Shown piece by piece: positions 41,805 to 49,369 of a stretch of 64,000 bases of DNA. How positions within the stretch are numbered: the first letter of the stretch is position 1; every line of letters begins with the position of its first letter. This DNA is from FEN-1073 sp963780865. GTDB lineage: Bacteria; Chloroflexota; Anaerolineae; Anaerolineales; RBG-16-64-43. The stretch covers positions 73,529 to 137,528 of the forward strand of contig CAWADT010000009.1 in NCBI GenBank assembly GCA_963780865.1, in the 5' to 3' direction. The position numbers and the translations under genes were made by a program. The notes below the pieces were generated by a model, which was given only the letters and a program-made list of their open reading frames with translations, made no database searches and was not told the DNA's origin.

Positions 41805-42608
41805 ATGTCCCAGGCTCAATCCATCCTCATTGTCGACGACGAACCCAATCTCCGCCAATCACTGTCCATGATCCTCCAGCGGAACGGCTACCAGGTGACC
41901 ACCGCCGGGAACGCCGCCGAAGCCTTGAAATACCTGGAGGCGGGCGAATTCCATCTGGCCTTGCTGGATATCAAGATGCCGGATATGGACGGCATCACCC
42001 TCCTCGAACGGATCCGGTCCAAATATCGTTCCATGCCGATCTTCATCCTCACCGCGCATGCCACGCTGGAAACCGCGATTCAAGCGGTTCACTGCGGAGC
42101 CAACGATTATCTGCTGAAACCCATCGAAGTGGATGTAATCCTGGAAAGGGTGAGCGGGGCGTTGCAGCAGCACCGGCTTCCCCTGCGGCGGCGGGAAATC
42201 ACCTCGCAGCTTCACGAACTGCTCTCTGAACTCCACCGGATGGAAAATCCTGCCGTGGCCGCCGCAGAAAGCGCCGCGCCCTCTGCGCCCGTCCAGGACG
42301 CGCGTTTTCTGAAACGCGGAATTTTTACGCTCGACCTCCATACGCGGACGATGCAGTCGGAGGGCCGGACCGTCCAGCTTCCCCCCTCCACGTTTAATTT
42401 TATGGTTTCGCTGCTCCGCCATTCCCCGGAACCGGTTACGTATGAGGTCCTCGTTCGAGAGGTGCAGGGATACGAGCTCTCGCGGGCCGAAGCGCGGGAA
42501 TTGGCGCGCGGGCAGGCGCACGAACTCCGCAAGGCGCTGGAACCGGATTTAAGGCATCCGCGCTACGTCATCACGGTCCGGGACGTAGGCTATCGACTGG
42601 TCACATGA
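41805..42608 (+). CDS. response regulator with C-terminal winged-helix domain
   Basis: 267 residues. Receiver domain 1-120 with the acidic pocket (VDDEP at 10-14), phospho-acceptor Asp55 in LALLDIKMPDMDG and conserved Lys105 in YLLKPIE. After a linker, the C-terminal domain (about 175-267) has the OmpR/PhoB rhythm: LHTRTMQSEGRTVQLPPSTF, YEVLVREVQGYE, then ELRKALEPDLRHPRYVITV and RDVGYRLV. It should bind DNA and act with the divergent kinase. The recognition helix region contains an unusual ELSRAEARELARGQAHEL. ATG at 41805, with GGAGA before it; the frame extends upstream without homology. Confidence 0.88.
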   Translation: MSQAQSILIVDDEPNLRQSLSMILQRNGYQVTTAGNAAEALKYLEAGEFHLALLDIKMPDMDGITLLERIRSKYRSMPIFILTAHATLETAIQAVHCGANDYLLKPIEVDVILERVSGALQQHRLPLRRREITSQLHELLSELHRMENPAVAAAESAAPSAPVQDARFLKRGIFTLDLHTRTMQSEGRTVQLPPSTFNFMVSLLRHSPEPVTYEVLVREVQGYELSRAEARELARGQAHELRKALEPDLRHPRYVITVRDVGYRLVT

Positions 42609-42659
42609 ATAACCCGTAAAAAGAATTAATCAGCCCCAATTTTTCCCCAAGATTCCCAA

Positions 42660-42687
42660 TTGTTCACTTGAAAAACCTATATAGAAT
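42660..42687 (+). promoter_or_regulatory. possible promoter of the single-domain response regulator
   Basis: TTGTTC (42660-42665) and TAGAAT (42682-42687) with a 16-base spacer, about 45 bp before the ATG at 42732. Weak match. Confidence 0.35.
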
Positions 42688-42731
42688 TGAAATAGGAAGA
42701 TGCCGACCTTCATCGGAAGAGGTATTGCGGG

Positions 42732-43106
42732 ATGTTTGCTCCGAAGACAATCCTGGTCGTAGACGACGATCTCAACCTCCGGCAAACCCTGGTCATCATT
42801 CTCCGCAATGCGGGATACGACGTTTCCTTTGCTGAAAATGCGGAAAAATGTCTCCTCTTGCTGCAAACCCGGAATTATGACCTTATGGTTTTAGACCACA
42901 AAATGCCGGATATGAACGGAATGACCCTCTTGTCGGCCATCCGGCGGACGTACCCAGATTTGCCGGTCTTCTTCCTTACAGGAAATGGCTCCCCCGAACT
43001 GGAAAAGGAAGCCTTGGAAAAGGGGGTAAAGGCCTATCTGGTTAAGCCCGCCGATCCCGAGAAAATCCTCGCCCTGGTTAAGTCTATTTGCCCGGTGGAA
43101 TCGTAA
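42732..43106 (+). CDS. single-domain response regulator (CheY-like)
   Basis: 124 residues, receiver only: VVDDDL at 9-14, phospho-acceptor Asp55 in LMVLDHKMPDMNG, a conserved Thr in FFLTGNG and Lys105 in YLVKPAD. No output domain, so it works by protein contact or as a phosphate sink or relay, probably with the 1220-residue kinase next door. It follows the first response regulator by about 120 bp with its own likely promoter. Confidence 0.88.
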   Translation: MFAPKTILVVDDDLNLRQTLVIILRNAGYDVSFAENAEKCLLLLQTRNYDLMVLDHKMPDMNGMTLLSAIRRTYPDLPVFFLTGNGSPELEKEALEKGVKAYLVKPADPEKILALVKSICPVES

Positions 43107-43295
43107 GCAGTTTTTTTACTCCCATAGAGTTTGATTCCCATCTACAATGCGCATGACATATACCTGGAAGTATTGCCATTCGCACCCAGCCATTGGCACT
43201 CCTGGATGGCCTATCGGATTGAGATTGAGAAGTGGGGAGAAAATATTTCCGGTTGCTGTGCCCCTACACCGGGCGGCGGGCAATCGAAGAATAAA

Positions 43296-44000
43296 TTACG
43301 GCGTGGGCGGTTGTACGGCCGATAGTCCCTTGCGCGCAAACTCCCGCAGGGCGATGAAATTTTCCTTCACCGTGCCGCGCCGGTTGTAAATCGCCGAGCC
43401 GGCCACCAGGACGGTCGCTCCGGCGGCGACGGCCATCGGCGCGGTTTTTTCGTCGATGCCCCCGTCGACCGCGATCCGGGCGGACAATCCGCGCTGGGCG
43501 AGCATTTTCCGAAGGCGGCTAATTTTTTCCAATTGCGAGGGAATGAAATCCTGGCCGCCAAAACCCGGGTTGACCGTCATCACCTGGATCACATCCACAT
43601 GGTCCAGCACTTCTTCCACGGTATCGACGGCCGTAGCCGGGCTGATGGCGACCCCCGCCTCCACTCCCATATCATGAATCGTTTGCAAGGTTCGCCCAAG
43701 ATTGGGGCAAACCTCCTGATGGACGATCAGGCGGTCGGCGCCGGACTGGGCGAAATCCCGGATGAACGAATCCGGATTATCGATCATCAGATGCACGTCC
43801 AGTTTAATCCCGACCAGCGGGCGCAACGCCAGGACGATTCCCGGCCCGAAGGTTAAATTGGGGACGAAATGGCCGTCCATCACGTCGATCTGGATCGCTT
43901 CAACGCCGGCGGATTCCGCCTCGCGGGCTTGTTCTCCCAAACAAGCGTAGTCCGCGGAGAGGATGGACGGTTCGATAATTATGTTATCCCGGTTATTCAT
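43296..44000 (-). CDS. rpe: ribulose-phosphate 3-epimerase
   Basis: About 234 residues. TIM-barrel epimerase interconverting ribulose-5-phosphate and xylulose-5-phosphate in the pentose phosphate pathway. Motifs: IEPSILSADYACLGEQ near the N-terminus, IQIDVMDGHFVPNLTFGP (metal-binding Asp and His), LDVHLMIDNPD, VMTVNPGFGGQDFI and IAVDGGIDEKTAP. Start ATG at 44000, chosen from homology; the frame extends upstream without it, and the ribosome binding site is weak. It stands alone on the minus strand. Confidence 0.92.
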   Translation of the reverse strand: MNNRDNIIIEPSILSADYACLGEQAREAESAGVEAIQIDVMDGHFVPNLTFGPGIVLALRPLVGIKLDVHLMIDNPDSFIRDFAQSGADRLIVHQEVCPNLGRTLQTIHDMGVEAGVAISPATAVDTVEEVLDHVDVIQVMTVNPGFGGQDFIPSQLEKISRLRKMLAQRGLSARIAVDGGIDEKTAPMAVAAGATVLVAGSAIYNRRGTVKENFIALREFARKGLSAVQPPTP

Positions 44001-44593
44001 CGCTTTCGCGCCTTGTCCCTCGACGTCGGAGCATTCCGCCCCTCGGCTTTCGACGGCTATTAAACCACAGGCTGTGTATTTTCGTTCTCGGGACTTTTTA
44101 TCCTTCCTTTCCGGGCCAAGGTTTCTTCCCCGGAGGATGCTCAAGCGAAGACCGCGAGCCTTTTTGGGCGGGGGCCTATAAGGAGTCGCCCACCGGCGTA
44201 TCTCAATAGATGGAAACCTCCGGGTTCTACCTCCATCGTCCTCTCATTCCACCCCGAATGAGTCCACCACACCTGTGGTTTTTTCCTATTGCTTTTCATC
44301 TCTGGAAAAGCCAAATAAATCAGCCTAATACTATCGTTGAAGGAAGTAACCTTCTCTCGGAAAAGGGTATTTTTATCCCGATTTCTGCATCTTTTTCAAA
44401 TGAACCAAGCGAAGCTTGCCCCGCATTCCTATTTGTTATCGAAGCATGCGGGGCGGGCCGCACCATTCTTGGGGGTCGTTCATTGTGCCGCTGCCAATTC
44501 TTCCCATCGAAAGACAATACTTTTCCCCGCTATAATCGCTACCATAGAGAGGGGAAATAACGTCGGAACAGGCGTTTGGAAAAGGAGGAATTC
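44001..44593. other. 590-bp divergent intergenic region
   Basis: Between rpe and the peroxiredoxin gene. It contains the GCCCCGCATTC repeat copy 2 and a TATAAT at 44531-44536 that may be the -10 of the peroxiredoxin gene; a matching -35 is not obvious. No gene. Confidence 0.5.
44413..44488. repeat. GCCCCGCATTC palindromic repeat, copy 2
   Basis: AGCTTGCCCCGCATTCCT, then GAAGCATGCGGGGC and TTCTTGGGGGT, matching 19858-19928 in sequence and orientation, about 24.5 kb away. Confidence 0.7.
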
Positions 44594-45058
44594 ATGCCCA
44601 GGAAACCGCTTCAAATCGGCGAAATGGCGCCGGATTTCGAGTTGTTCAGCGACGGCGGATCGAAAGTGAAGCTATCGAGTTTCCGAGGAAAACGGGTTGT
44701 CGTATATTTTTATCCCAAAGATGACACGCCGGGGTGCACGACGCAGGCTTGCGGGTTCCGCGATAAATATCATGTGATCGAGGAACAACATGCCATCGTT
44801 CTTGGCATCAGCCCGGACGGAGTTGAATCGCACATCCAATTCAAGAATAAATATAACCTTCCGTTCCGGCTGCTGGCGGATACCAATCACCATGTCGCGG
44901 AGGCGTACGGCGTCTGGGAAACGGGGTCCATGATCCGAAGCCATTTTGTCGTCGACGAAGCTGGGAGGCTGGCGGATATCCAGATTAAAATAAGCCCCGA
45001 GGACAGTGTCCGACAGGCGGTCGAAACGCTAAAAGCCAAGACGGCTGCAAAAGGGTAA
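44594..45058 (+). CDS. bcp: thioredoxin-dependent peroxiredoxin, Bcp type
   Basis: 154 residues. Reduces hydrogen and organic peroxides with electrons from thioredoxin. VVVYFYPKDDTPGCTTQACG carries the peroxidatic Cys48 and a resolving Cys53 five residues on, the arrangement of Bcp/PrxQ proteins. MAPDFEL near the start and FVVDEAGRLAD near the end are also typical. No signal peptide: cytosolic. ATG at 44594, with AAAGGAGGAATTC before it. It is followed by a DoxX-like gene about 100 bp downstream, which may be part of the same redox-related unit. Confidence 0.92.
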   Translation: MPRKPLQIGEMAPDFELFSDGGSKVKLSSFRGKRVVVYFYPKDDTPGCTTQACGFRDKYHVIEEQHAIVLGISPDGVESHIQFKNKYNLPFRLLADTNHHVAEAYGVWETGSMIRSHFVVDEAGRLADIQIKISPEDSVRQAVETLKAKTAAKG

Positions 45059-45161
45059 ACGCCGATTCCTGATCCGAAGGTCGGAACGGGGAATTGGGCG
45101 GAGCGGTGGCGCCCGCGGGAGAATGTTTAGAGAACCGCCGTCGATAATTATGGAGGCAGTC

Positions 45162-45710
45162 ATGGCAACGAAAATTAATCCCGGACAGGCGAGCGCCGGG
45201 CAGCCGCGATTCCCAATCCGTTTCATAACCGAAACGCGATGGGCCTGGTTCTGGTTGATCGTGCGCCTGTATGCGGCCTATGAATGGCTTACGGCAGGAT
45301 GGGCGAAGCTAAACGACCCGGCCTGGGTCGGAAGCAAAGCGGGCGTTTCCCTGGCCGGTTTTTTAAATCATTCCCTTACCCTGGCCACGGGAGCGCATCC
45401 GACCGTCCAACCCTGGTATGCTTGGTTCGTCCAGAATGTCGTTTTGCCGCAAGTGGCCGCCTGGAGTTATCTTGTTTCGTTTGGAGAGTTTCTGGTCGGG
45501 GTCGGCCTTCTGCTTGGAATTTTTACCGGCTTTGCGGCGTTTTTCGGGGGGTTGATGAATTTCAATTACCTTCTGGCGGGTTCGGTCAGCATCAACCCGC
45601 CATTGCTTGTACTGGAGATCGGATTGGCGCTCGCCTGGCGGATTGCCGGCTGGTGGGGAGGGGATCGCTGGCTGCAACCTGCTCTGAGTAAAATCAGGAT
45701 CCGCCGTTAA
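45162..45710 (+). CDS. DoxX-family membrane protein
   Basis: 182 residues with four membrane segments and the DoxX/DoxD pattern: WLIVRLYAAYEWLTAGWAKL, an outside loop with a conserved Trp-Val-Gln region, VSFGEFLVGVGLLLGIFTG, GGLMNFNYLLAGS and LALAWRIAGWWGGDRWLQP. Relatives include the DoxD subunit of thiosulphate:quinone oxidoreductase and DoxX proteins linked to oxidative stress; no DoxA partner is present, so I do not claim thiosulphate oxidation. ATG at 45162, with GGAGG before it. Confidence 0.8.
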   Translation: MATKINPGQASAGQPRFPIRFITETRWAWFWLIVRLYAAYEWLTAGWAKLNDPAWVGSKAGVSLAGFLNHSLTLATGAHPTVQPWYAWFVQNVVLPQVAAWSYLVSFGEFLVGVGLLLGIFTGFAAFFGGLMNFNYLLAGSVSINPPLLVLEIGLALAWRIAGWWGGDRWLQPALSKIRIRR

Positions 45711-45768
45711 CCCACTTGGGCGGTTCCAATCGGATGAACGGAGCTCCGAACATCGGAACGGTGAAAAA

Positions 45769-46440
45769 ATGGTGAGTGACCGAAAAGCGGATGGGATGCC
45801 TTCGCCATCTCGGTTGGAATCCTCCTCAGGGAAAATTGAGGAACGGCTGAACGCCGATCCCAAGGATCGGTTGCGCGTTGCGGAGGGCCGCCGGTTGGTT
45901 GCCGGATTAAGCGACCCGAACTCGCGGAGGCGGGCCGAGATCCGCGAGCAGTTGCTGATTTTGGGAACGGCGGCCATCCCCGCCCTCCTATCGGCCTTGG
46001 CGGATCCGAGCGTCCTCGTGCGCTGGCAAGCGGCGAAGGCGCTCAGCCAGTTTCACAATCCCGACACGGCCAACGATCTGATGAATGCTATGGAGGACGA
46101 GGATTTTGGAGTGCGTTGGCTGGCGGCGGAAGGGCTGATCGCGATGGGCCCGGCCAGTCTGGAGGCCGTGCTGCAGGGTTTGATCTCGTGCTTCCCTTCC
46201 ATCCGGATGCGCGAGGGCGCCCACCACGTTTTACACGCCATGGCGGATGGCGGGCTCCACGATGAGACAATCGAAAAGTTGTTGCGCGCGCTCCAGGGCC
46301 TGGCGACGCAGGAAGAGGTGGGCTGGGCCGCGGAACGAGCGTGGGAGAAATTGATCGCGGGCAGCCCGGCCCGTCCAGGGGACGATCACGGAAGGTCGAC
46401 GGGGCAGGGCGCCTCCGATCTCTCCCGGCGCGGGGAGTAA
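45769..46440 (+). CDS. HEAT-repeat protein
   Basis: 223 residues, helical. From about 60 to 200 there are HEAT/PBS-lyase-type repeats: ILGTAAIPALLSALADPSVLVRWQAAKAL, then DEDFGVRWLAAEGLIAMGPASLEAVLQGL, then SIRMREGAHHVLHAM. The N-terminal 50 residues and the Gly/Arg/Ser-rich C-terminal tail look disordered. Such repeats act as protein-binding scaffolds; no partner can be named. It ends about 55 bp before the site-2 protease start, so the two are probably co-transcribed. Confidence 0.75.
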   Translation: MVSDRKADGMPSPSRLESSSGKIEERLNADPKDRLRVAEGRRLVAGLSDPNSRRRAEIREQLLILGTAAIPALLSALADPSVLVRWQAAKALSQFHNPDTANDLMNAMEDEDFGVRWLAAEGLIAMGPASLEAVLQGLISCFPSIRMREGAHHVLHAMADGGLHDETIEKLLRALQGLATQEEVGWAAERAWEKLIAGSPARPGDDHGRSTGQGASDLSRRGE

Positions 46441-46496
46441 ACTTTCCGGCGCCGGATTTTCGCTTCAGCGGGCGTTTGTTTGGCGGAGGAATGCCT

Positions 46497-47612
46497 ATGC
46501 GGTCGCAAACCGTCTCACTCGGTAAAATCTTCCGTATCCCCGTCCGATTGGATTATTCCTGGTTCCTGATCTTCATTCTGTTAACCTGGTTGCTGGCCGG
46601 TTCTTATTACCCCGGCGCGTACCCCAACTGGCCGGTCGCGGAGTATTGGATTTTGGGCGCCGTCACGGCCGTGATGTTTTTCGTCTGCGTGTTGCTGCAC
46701 GAGTTGGGACATTCGGTTGTGGCGCAGCGCAGCGGTATCCCGGTAAATTCGATCACGTTATTCGTATTCGGCGGGGTCTCCCAGATTGCGGAGGAGCCCA
46801 CCAAACCGCTTACGGATTTCTTGGTCGCCTCCACCGGTTTGGTGGTCAGCCTGGTGCTCGCGCTTGCCTTTGCCGCTTTGCAACCGGTGGTGGCGGGGAT
46901 TCCGCCGCTCCTGGCTCTGGCCCAGTATCTTGCCTATATCAACGGATTGCTGCTGCTGTTCAACCTTATCCCGGGTTTTCCGCTCGACGGCGGCCGCATG
47001 TTTCGGGCCATCGTCTGGGGCGCCGTGAAGAATTTCGACCGGGCCACGCTGATCGCCGCCGTGTTGGGGCGCATCATCGCCTTGTTGTTCATCCTGCTGG
47101 GCGTTTGGTTGATCTTCTTCGGCTCTTTCCTCAACGGCGTTTGGATTATCTTCATCGGATGGTTCCTGGAAAACGCATCCACCGGAGAAGTCCGGCAGCA
47201 GACGCTGCGCACGCTGCTGGCGGGCCATAAAGTTTCGCAAATCATGGGCCGGAATTATGTTTCCATCCCCGCCGAGATCACCTTGCAACGGCTGGCCGAC
47301 GATCATATTCTCGGGACGGGAGGGCGATTCTTCATCGTTGAAAACGCCGGGGTCGTGGCCGGGATCATGACCCTGCACAAAGTGCGCGAGATCCCGCGCG
47401 AGGAATGGTCCCGCACGCTGGTCTCGCAGGCGATGATCCCGTTCGAAAAGGTGGATTGGACCGGCCCCGACGAGGAATTGTGGGACGCCCTGCAGAAAAT
47501 GAACCAGGATGGGGTCAACCAGCTCCCGGTGATGGTGGAGGGACGGATCCAGGGCGTGCTCAGTCGGGAGAACGTCATCAGCTATCTGCAGACGATGCGG
47601 GATTTGCGCTGA
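46497..47612 (+). CDS. site-2 protease (M50) with C-terminal CBS domains
   Basis: 371 residues. An intramembrane zinc metalloprotease: HELGH at 68-72 and the second motif NLIPGFPLDGGRMF with Asp164 supply the zinc ligands. About six membrane segments, then two CBS domains at about 245-371 (IMGRNYVSIPAEI, VVAGIMTLHKV, LPVMVEGRIQGVLSRENVI) that may bind an adenosyl ligand and control activity. Family members release membrane-bound regulators or clear membrane proteins. I take the ATG at 46497 because GGAGGA lies six bases before it; an ATG at 46491 is too close to that site. Confidence 0.9.
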   Translation: MRSQTVSLGKIFRIPVRLDYSWFLIFILLTWLLAGSYYPGAYPNWPVAEYWILGAVTAVMFFVCVLLHELGHSVVAQRSGIPVNSITLFVFGGVSQIAEEPTKPLTDFLVASTGLVVSLVLALAFAALQPVVAGIPPLLALAQYLAYINGLLLLFNLIPGFPLDGGRMFRAIVWGAVKNFDRATLIAAVLGRIIALLFILLGVWLIFFGSFLNGVWIIFIGWFLENASTGEVRQQTLRTLLAGHKVSQIMGRNYVSIPAEITLQRLADDHILGTGGRFFIVENAGVVAGIMTLHKVREIPREEWSRTLVSQAMIPFEKVDWTGPDEELWDALQKMNQDGVNQLPVMVEGRIQGVLSRENVISYLQTMRDLR

Positions 47613-47648
47613 GGGGGCGGTTGGAATCGCGGGAAAGGACGGCGCGGC

Positions 47649-48245
47649 ATGGACGTTCCGATAAACGCCAAAGTGATTTGCTCCGACGGGGACTGCGGCC
47701 GCTCGATTTGCGCGATCCTCAATCCGGTCAACGACGGCATCACCCATGTGGTGGTGCGGGAGCCAAACCTGTCCAATCTCTCGCGTCTGGTTCCGGTCGA
47801 GCGGATCCAGGAGAGCGATCCGGACGTTATCCGGCTCTCGTGCTCCAAAGCCGAATTGGAGCACATGGAGGTATTTTCAGAAACCGAATTCCTGCCCTAC
47901 GACCTGAGCGGGACCATGTTCCTGCAGCCGTATACGGTCCCCGCCGTGGCGGGAATCGTCCTGGAGCATGAGAAAATCCCGCCGGGGGAACTCGCCGTCC
48001 GCCGCGGTTCAAGCGTGGAAGCCAGTGACGGCTACGTCGGGACGGTGGACGAATTTATCGTCGAACCGGAACAGTACCACATCACGCATCTGGTTCTGCG
48101 CAAAGGGCATTTGTGGGATCCCCGGGACGTCACGATCCCGGTCGGGCAGATCGACCGGATTGCCGAACGGACTGTTTTGTTAAAATTGAGCAAGGCCCAG
48201 ATTGGAGCCTTGCCCGCCGTCAAGGTGAAACGGCGCTGGTCGTAG
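47649..48245 (+). CDS. PRC-barrel domain protein
   Basis: 198 residues with two PRC-barrel-like halves: INAKVICSDGDCGRSICAIL to THVVVREP (1-40), and GSSVEASDGYVGTVDEFIV to THLVLRKGHLWDPRDVTIPV (about 118-165). PRC barrels occur in photosynthetic reaction centre H subunits, RimM and many stress proteins. Here the acidic, repeat-like beta structure suggests binding of RNA, protein or small ligand; no specific role. It starts 36 bp after the protease gene and ends about 60 bp before nuoA, so it may lie in a transcript that runs into the complex I operon. Confidence 0.75.
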   Translation: MDVPINAKVICSDGDCGRSICAILNPVNDGITHVVVREPNLSNLSRLVPVERIQESDPDVIRLSCSKAELEHMEVFSETEFLPYDLSGTMFLQPYTVPAVAGIVLEHEKIPPGELAVRRGSSVEASDGYVGTVDEFIVEPEQYHITHLVLRKGHLWDPRDVTIPVGQIDRIAERTVLLKLSKAQIGALPAVKVKRRWS

Positions 48246-48303
48246 CTCGCCAAACCGGCGCACGGCGCCGGGCGCCCGGATCGGCAGAAGAGGAGCCTCA
48301 AGC

Positions 48304-48735
48304 ATGCAGACACCCGTTACGGAAATCGTCTGGCCGCTGGGAGTGTACGCCGTCGCGGTTCTACTCATGGTGACGGCGACGTTGGCGATCTCCTTCGTGC
48401 TGGGCGAACGCCATACCGGGAAGGCCACCGGCGAACCCTATGAATTGGGGATCGTCCCCGCCGGACCCTCGAGCGTCCGGTTCTCGGTCCGGTTCTATCT
48501 AGTGGCGATGTTCTTCGTCCTGTTCGATCTGGAGGCGGTGTTCATCTATGCGTGGGCCGTTTCTCTTCGGGAGGCGGGCTGGGCCGGGTTTGCGGAGATG
48601 CTGTTCTTCATCGGCGTTCTGCTGACGGCACTCGCGTACTTATGGAGAATCGGCGCTTTGGATTGGGGTTCCATCGGCCGCAAATCGCTGCAGCTGCGCG
48701 AGAAGGGAATCCGCCGTGATACCGACGATCGATAA
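48304..48735 (+). CDS. nuoA: NADH-quinone oxidoreductase subunit A
   Basis: 143 residues, three membrane segments. Signature YELGIVPAGPSSVRFSVRFYLVAMFFVLFDLEAVFIYAWA, shown here in part: the conserved EXG near 47 and the Phe-Asp-Leu-Glu of the second helix, near the quinone-site loop of complex I. First gene of the operon nuoABCDEFGHIJKLMN. AAGAGGAGC lies before the ATG. It overlaps nuoB by 20 bp. Confidence 0.95.
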   Translation: MQTPVTEIVWPLGVYAVAVLLMVTATLAISFVLGERHTGKATGEPYELGIVPAGPSSVRFSVRFYLVAMFFVLFDLEAVFIYAWAVSLREAGWAGFAEMLFFIGVLLTALAYLWRIGALDWGSIGRKSLQLREKGIRRDTDDR

Positions 48736-49363
48736 CCCGGGCGTCAGTTTCTCCAACCCTTCCCGGCCGCAACCGGCGGATACGCTCGAGGAGGCCGTCA
48801 AGCGCTCGGTGCTGCTGACGCGGTTGGAGGATCTGCTCGCGTGGGGGCGGAAGAATTCGATCTGGCCGTTTGGGTTCGGGCTCTCGTGCTGCTTCGTAGA
48901 GATGGCCACCAGCCTGACGAGCAAATATGATCTCGCCCGTTTCGGGTCTGAGATCATCCGCGGGACGCCCCGCGAGTCCGATATGATCATCATCGCCGGC
49001 ACGGTGTTCGTCAAAATGGCGCCGGTGGTTCAGCGGCTATATGAACAGGTTATGGCTCCGCGCTGGGTGATCTCGATGGGATCCTGCGCCAATTCCGGCG
49101 GGATGTACGACATCTACAGCGTGGTCCAGGGAGTGGATAAATTCCTGCCGGTGGACGTGTACGTCCCGGGATGCCCGCCCAATCCGTACGCGTTCATCGA
49201 AGGGCTTACTCTGCTCCAGAAGGCGGTCGGAACCGAGCACAGGCCGCTGAGCTGGGTGGTCGGGCCGCAGGGGGTAACCCGCGCGCCGCTCCCGGCGCAG
49301 CGGGATCTCAAACAAGCCGCGCGCGCCCAGGCGACGATCCTGCGCGCTCCGGACGAGGTGTAG
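48716..49363 (+). CDS. nuoB: NADH-quinone oxidoreductase subunit B
   Basis: 215 residues. Carries cluster N2, the last Fe-S cluster before quinone: adjacent cysteines in GLSCCFVEM, a third in GSCANSGGMYD and a fourth in VPGCPPNP. The start is a GTG at 48716 inside the end of nuoA; AGAAGGGA lies upstream. The N-terminal 35 residues are variable, and a later start is possible but no better one is seen. The C-terminal tail after WVVGPQG is basic. Confidence 0.95.
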   Translation: MIPTIDNPGVSFSNPSRPQPADTLEEAVKRSVLLTRLEDLLAWGRKNSIWPFGFGLSCCFVEMATSLTSKYDLARFGSEIIRGTPRESDMIIIAGTVFVKMAPVVQRLYEQVMAPRWVISMGSCANSGGMYDIYSVVQGVDKFLPVDVYVPGCPPNPYAFIEGLTLLQKAVGTEHRPLSWVVGPQGVTRAPLPAQRDLKQAARAQATILRAPDEV

Positions 49364-49369
49364 AGGCGC

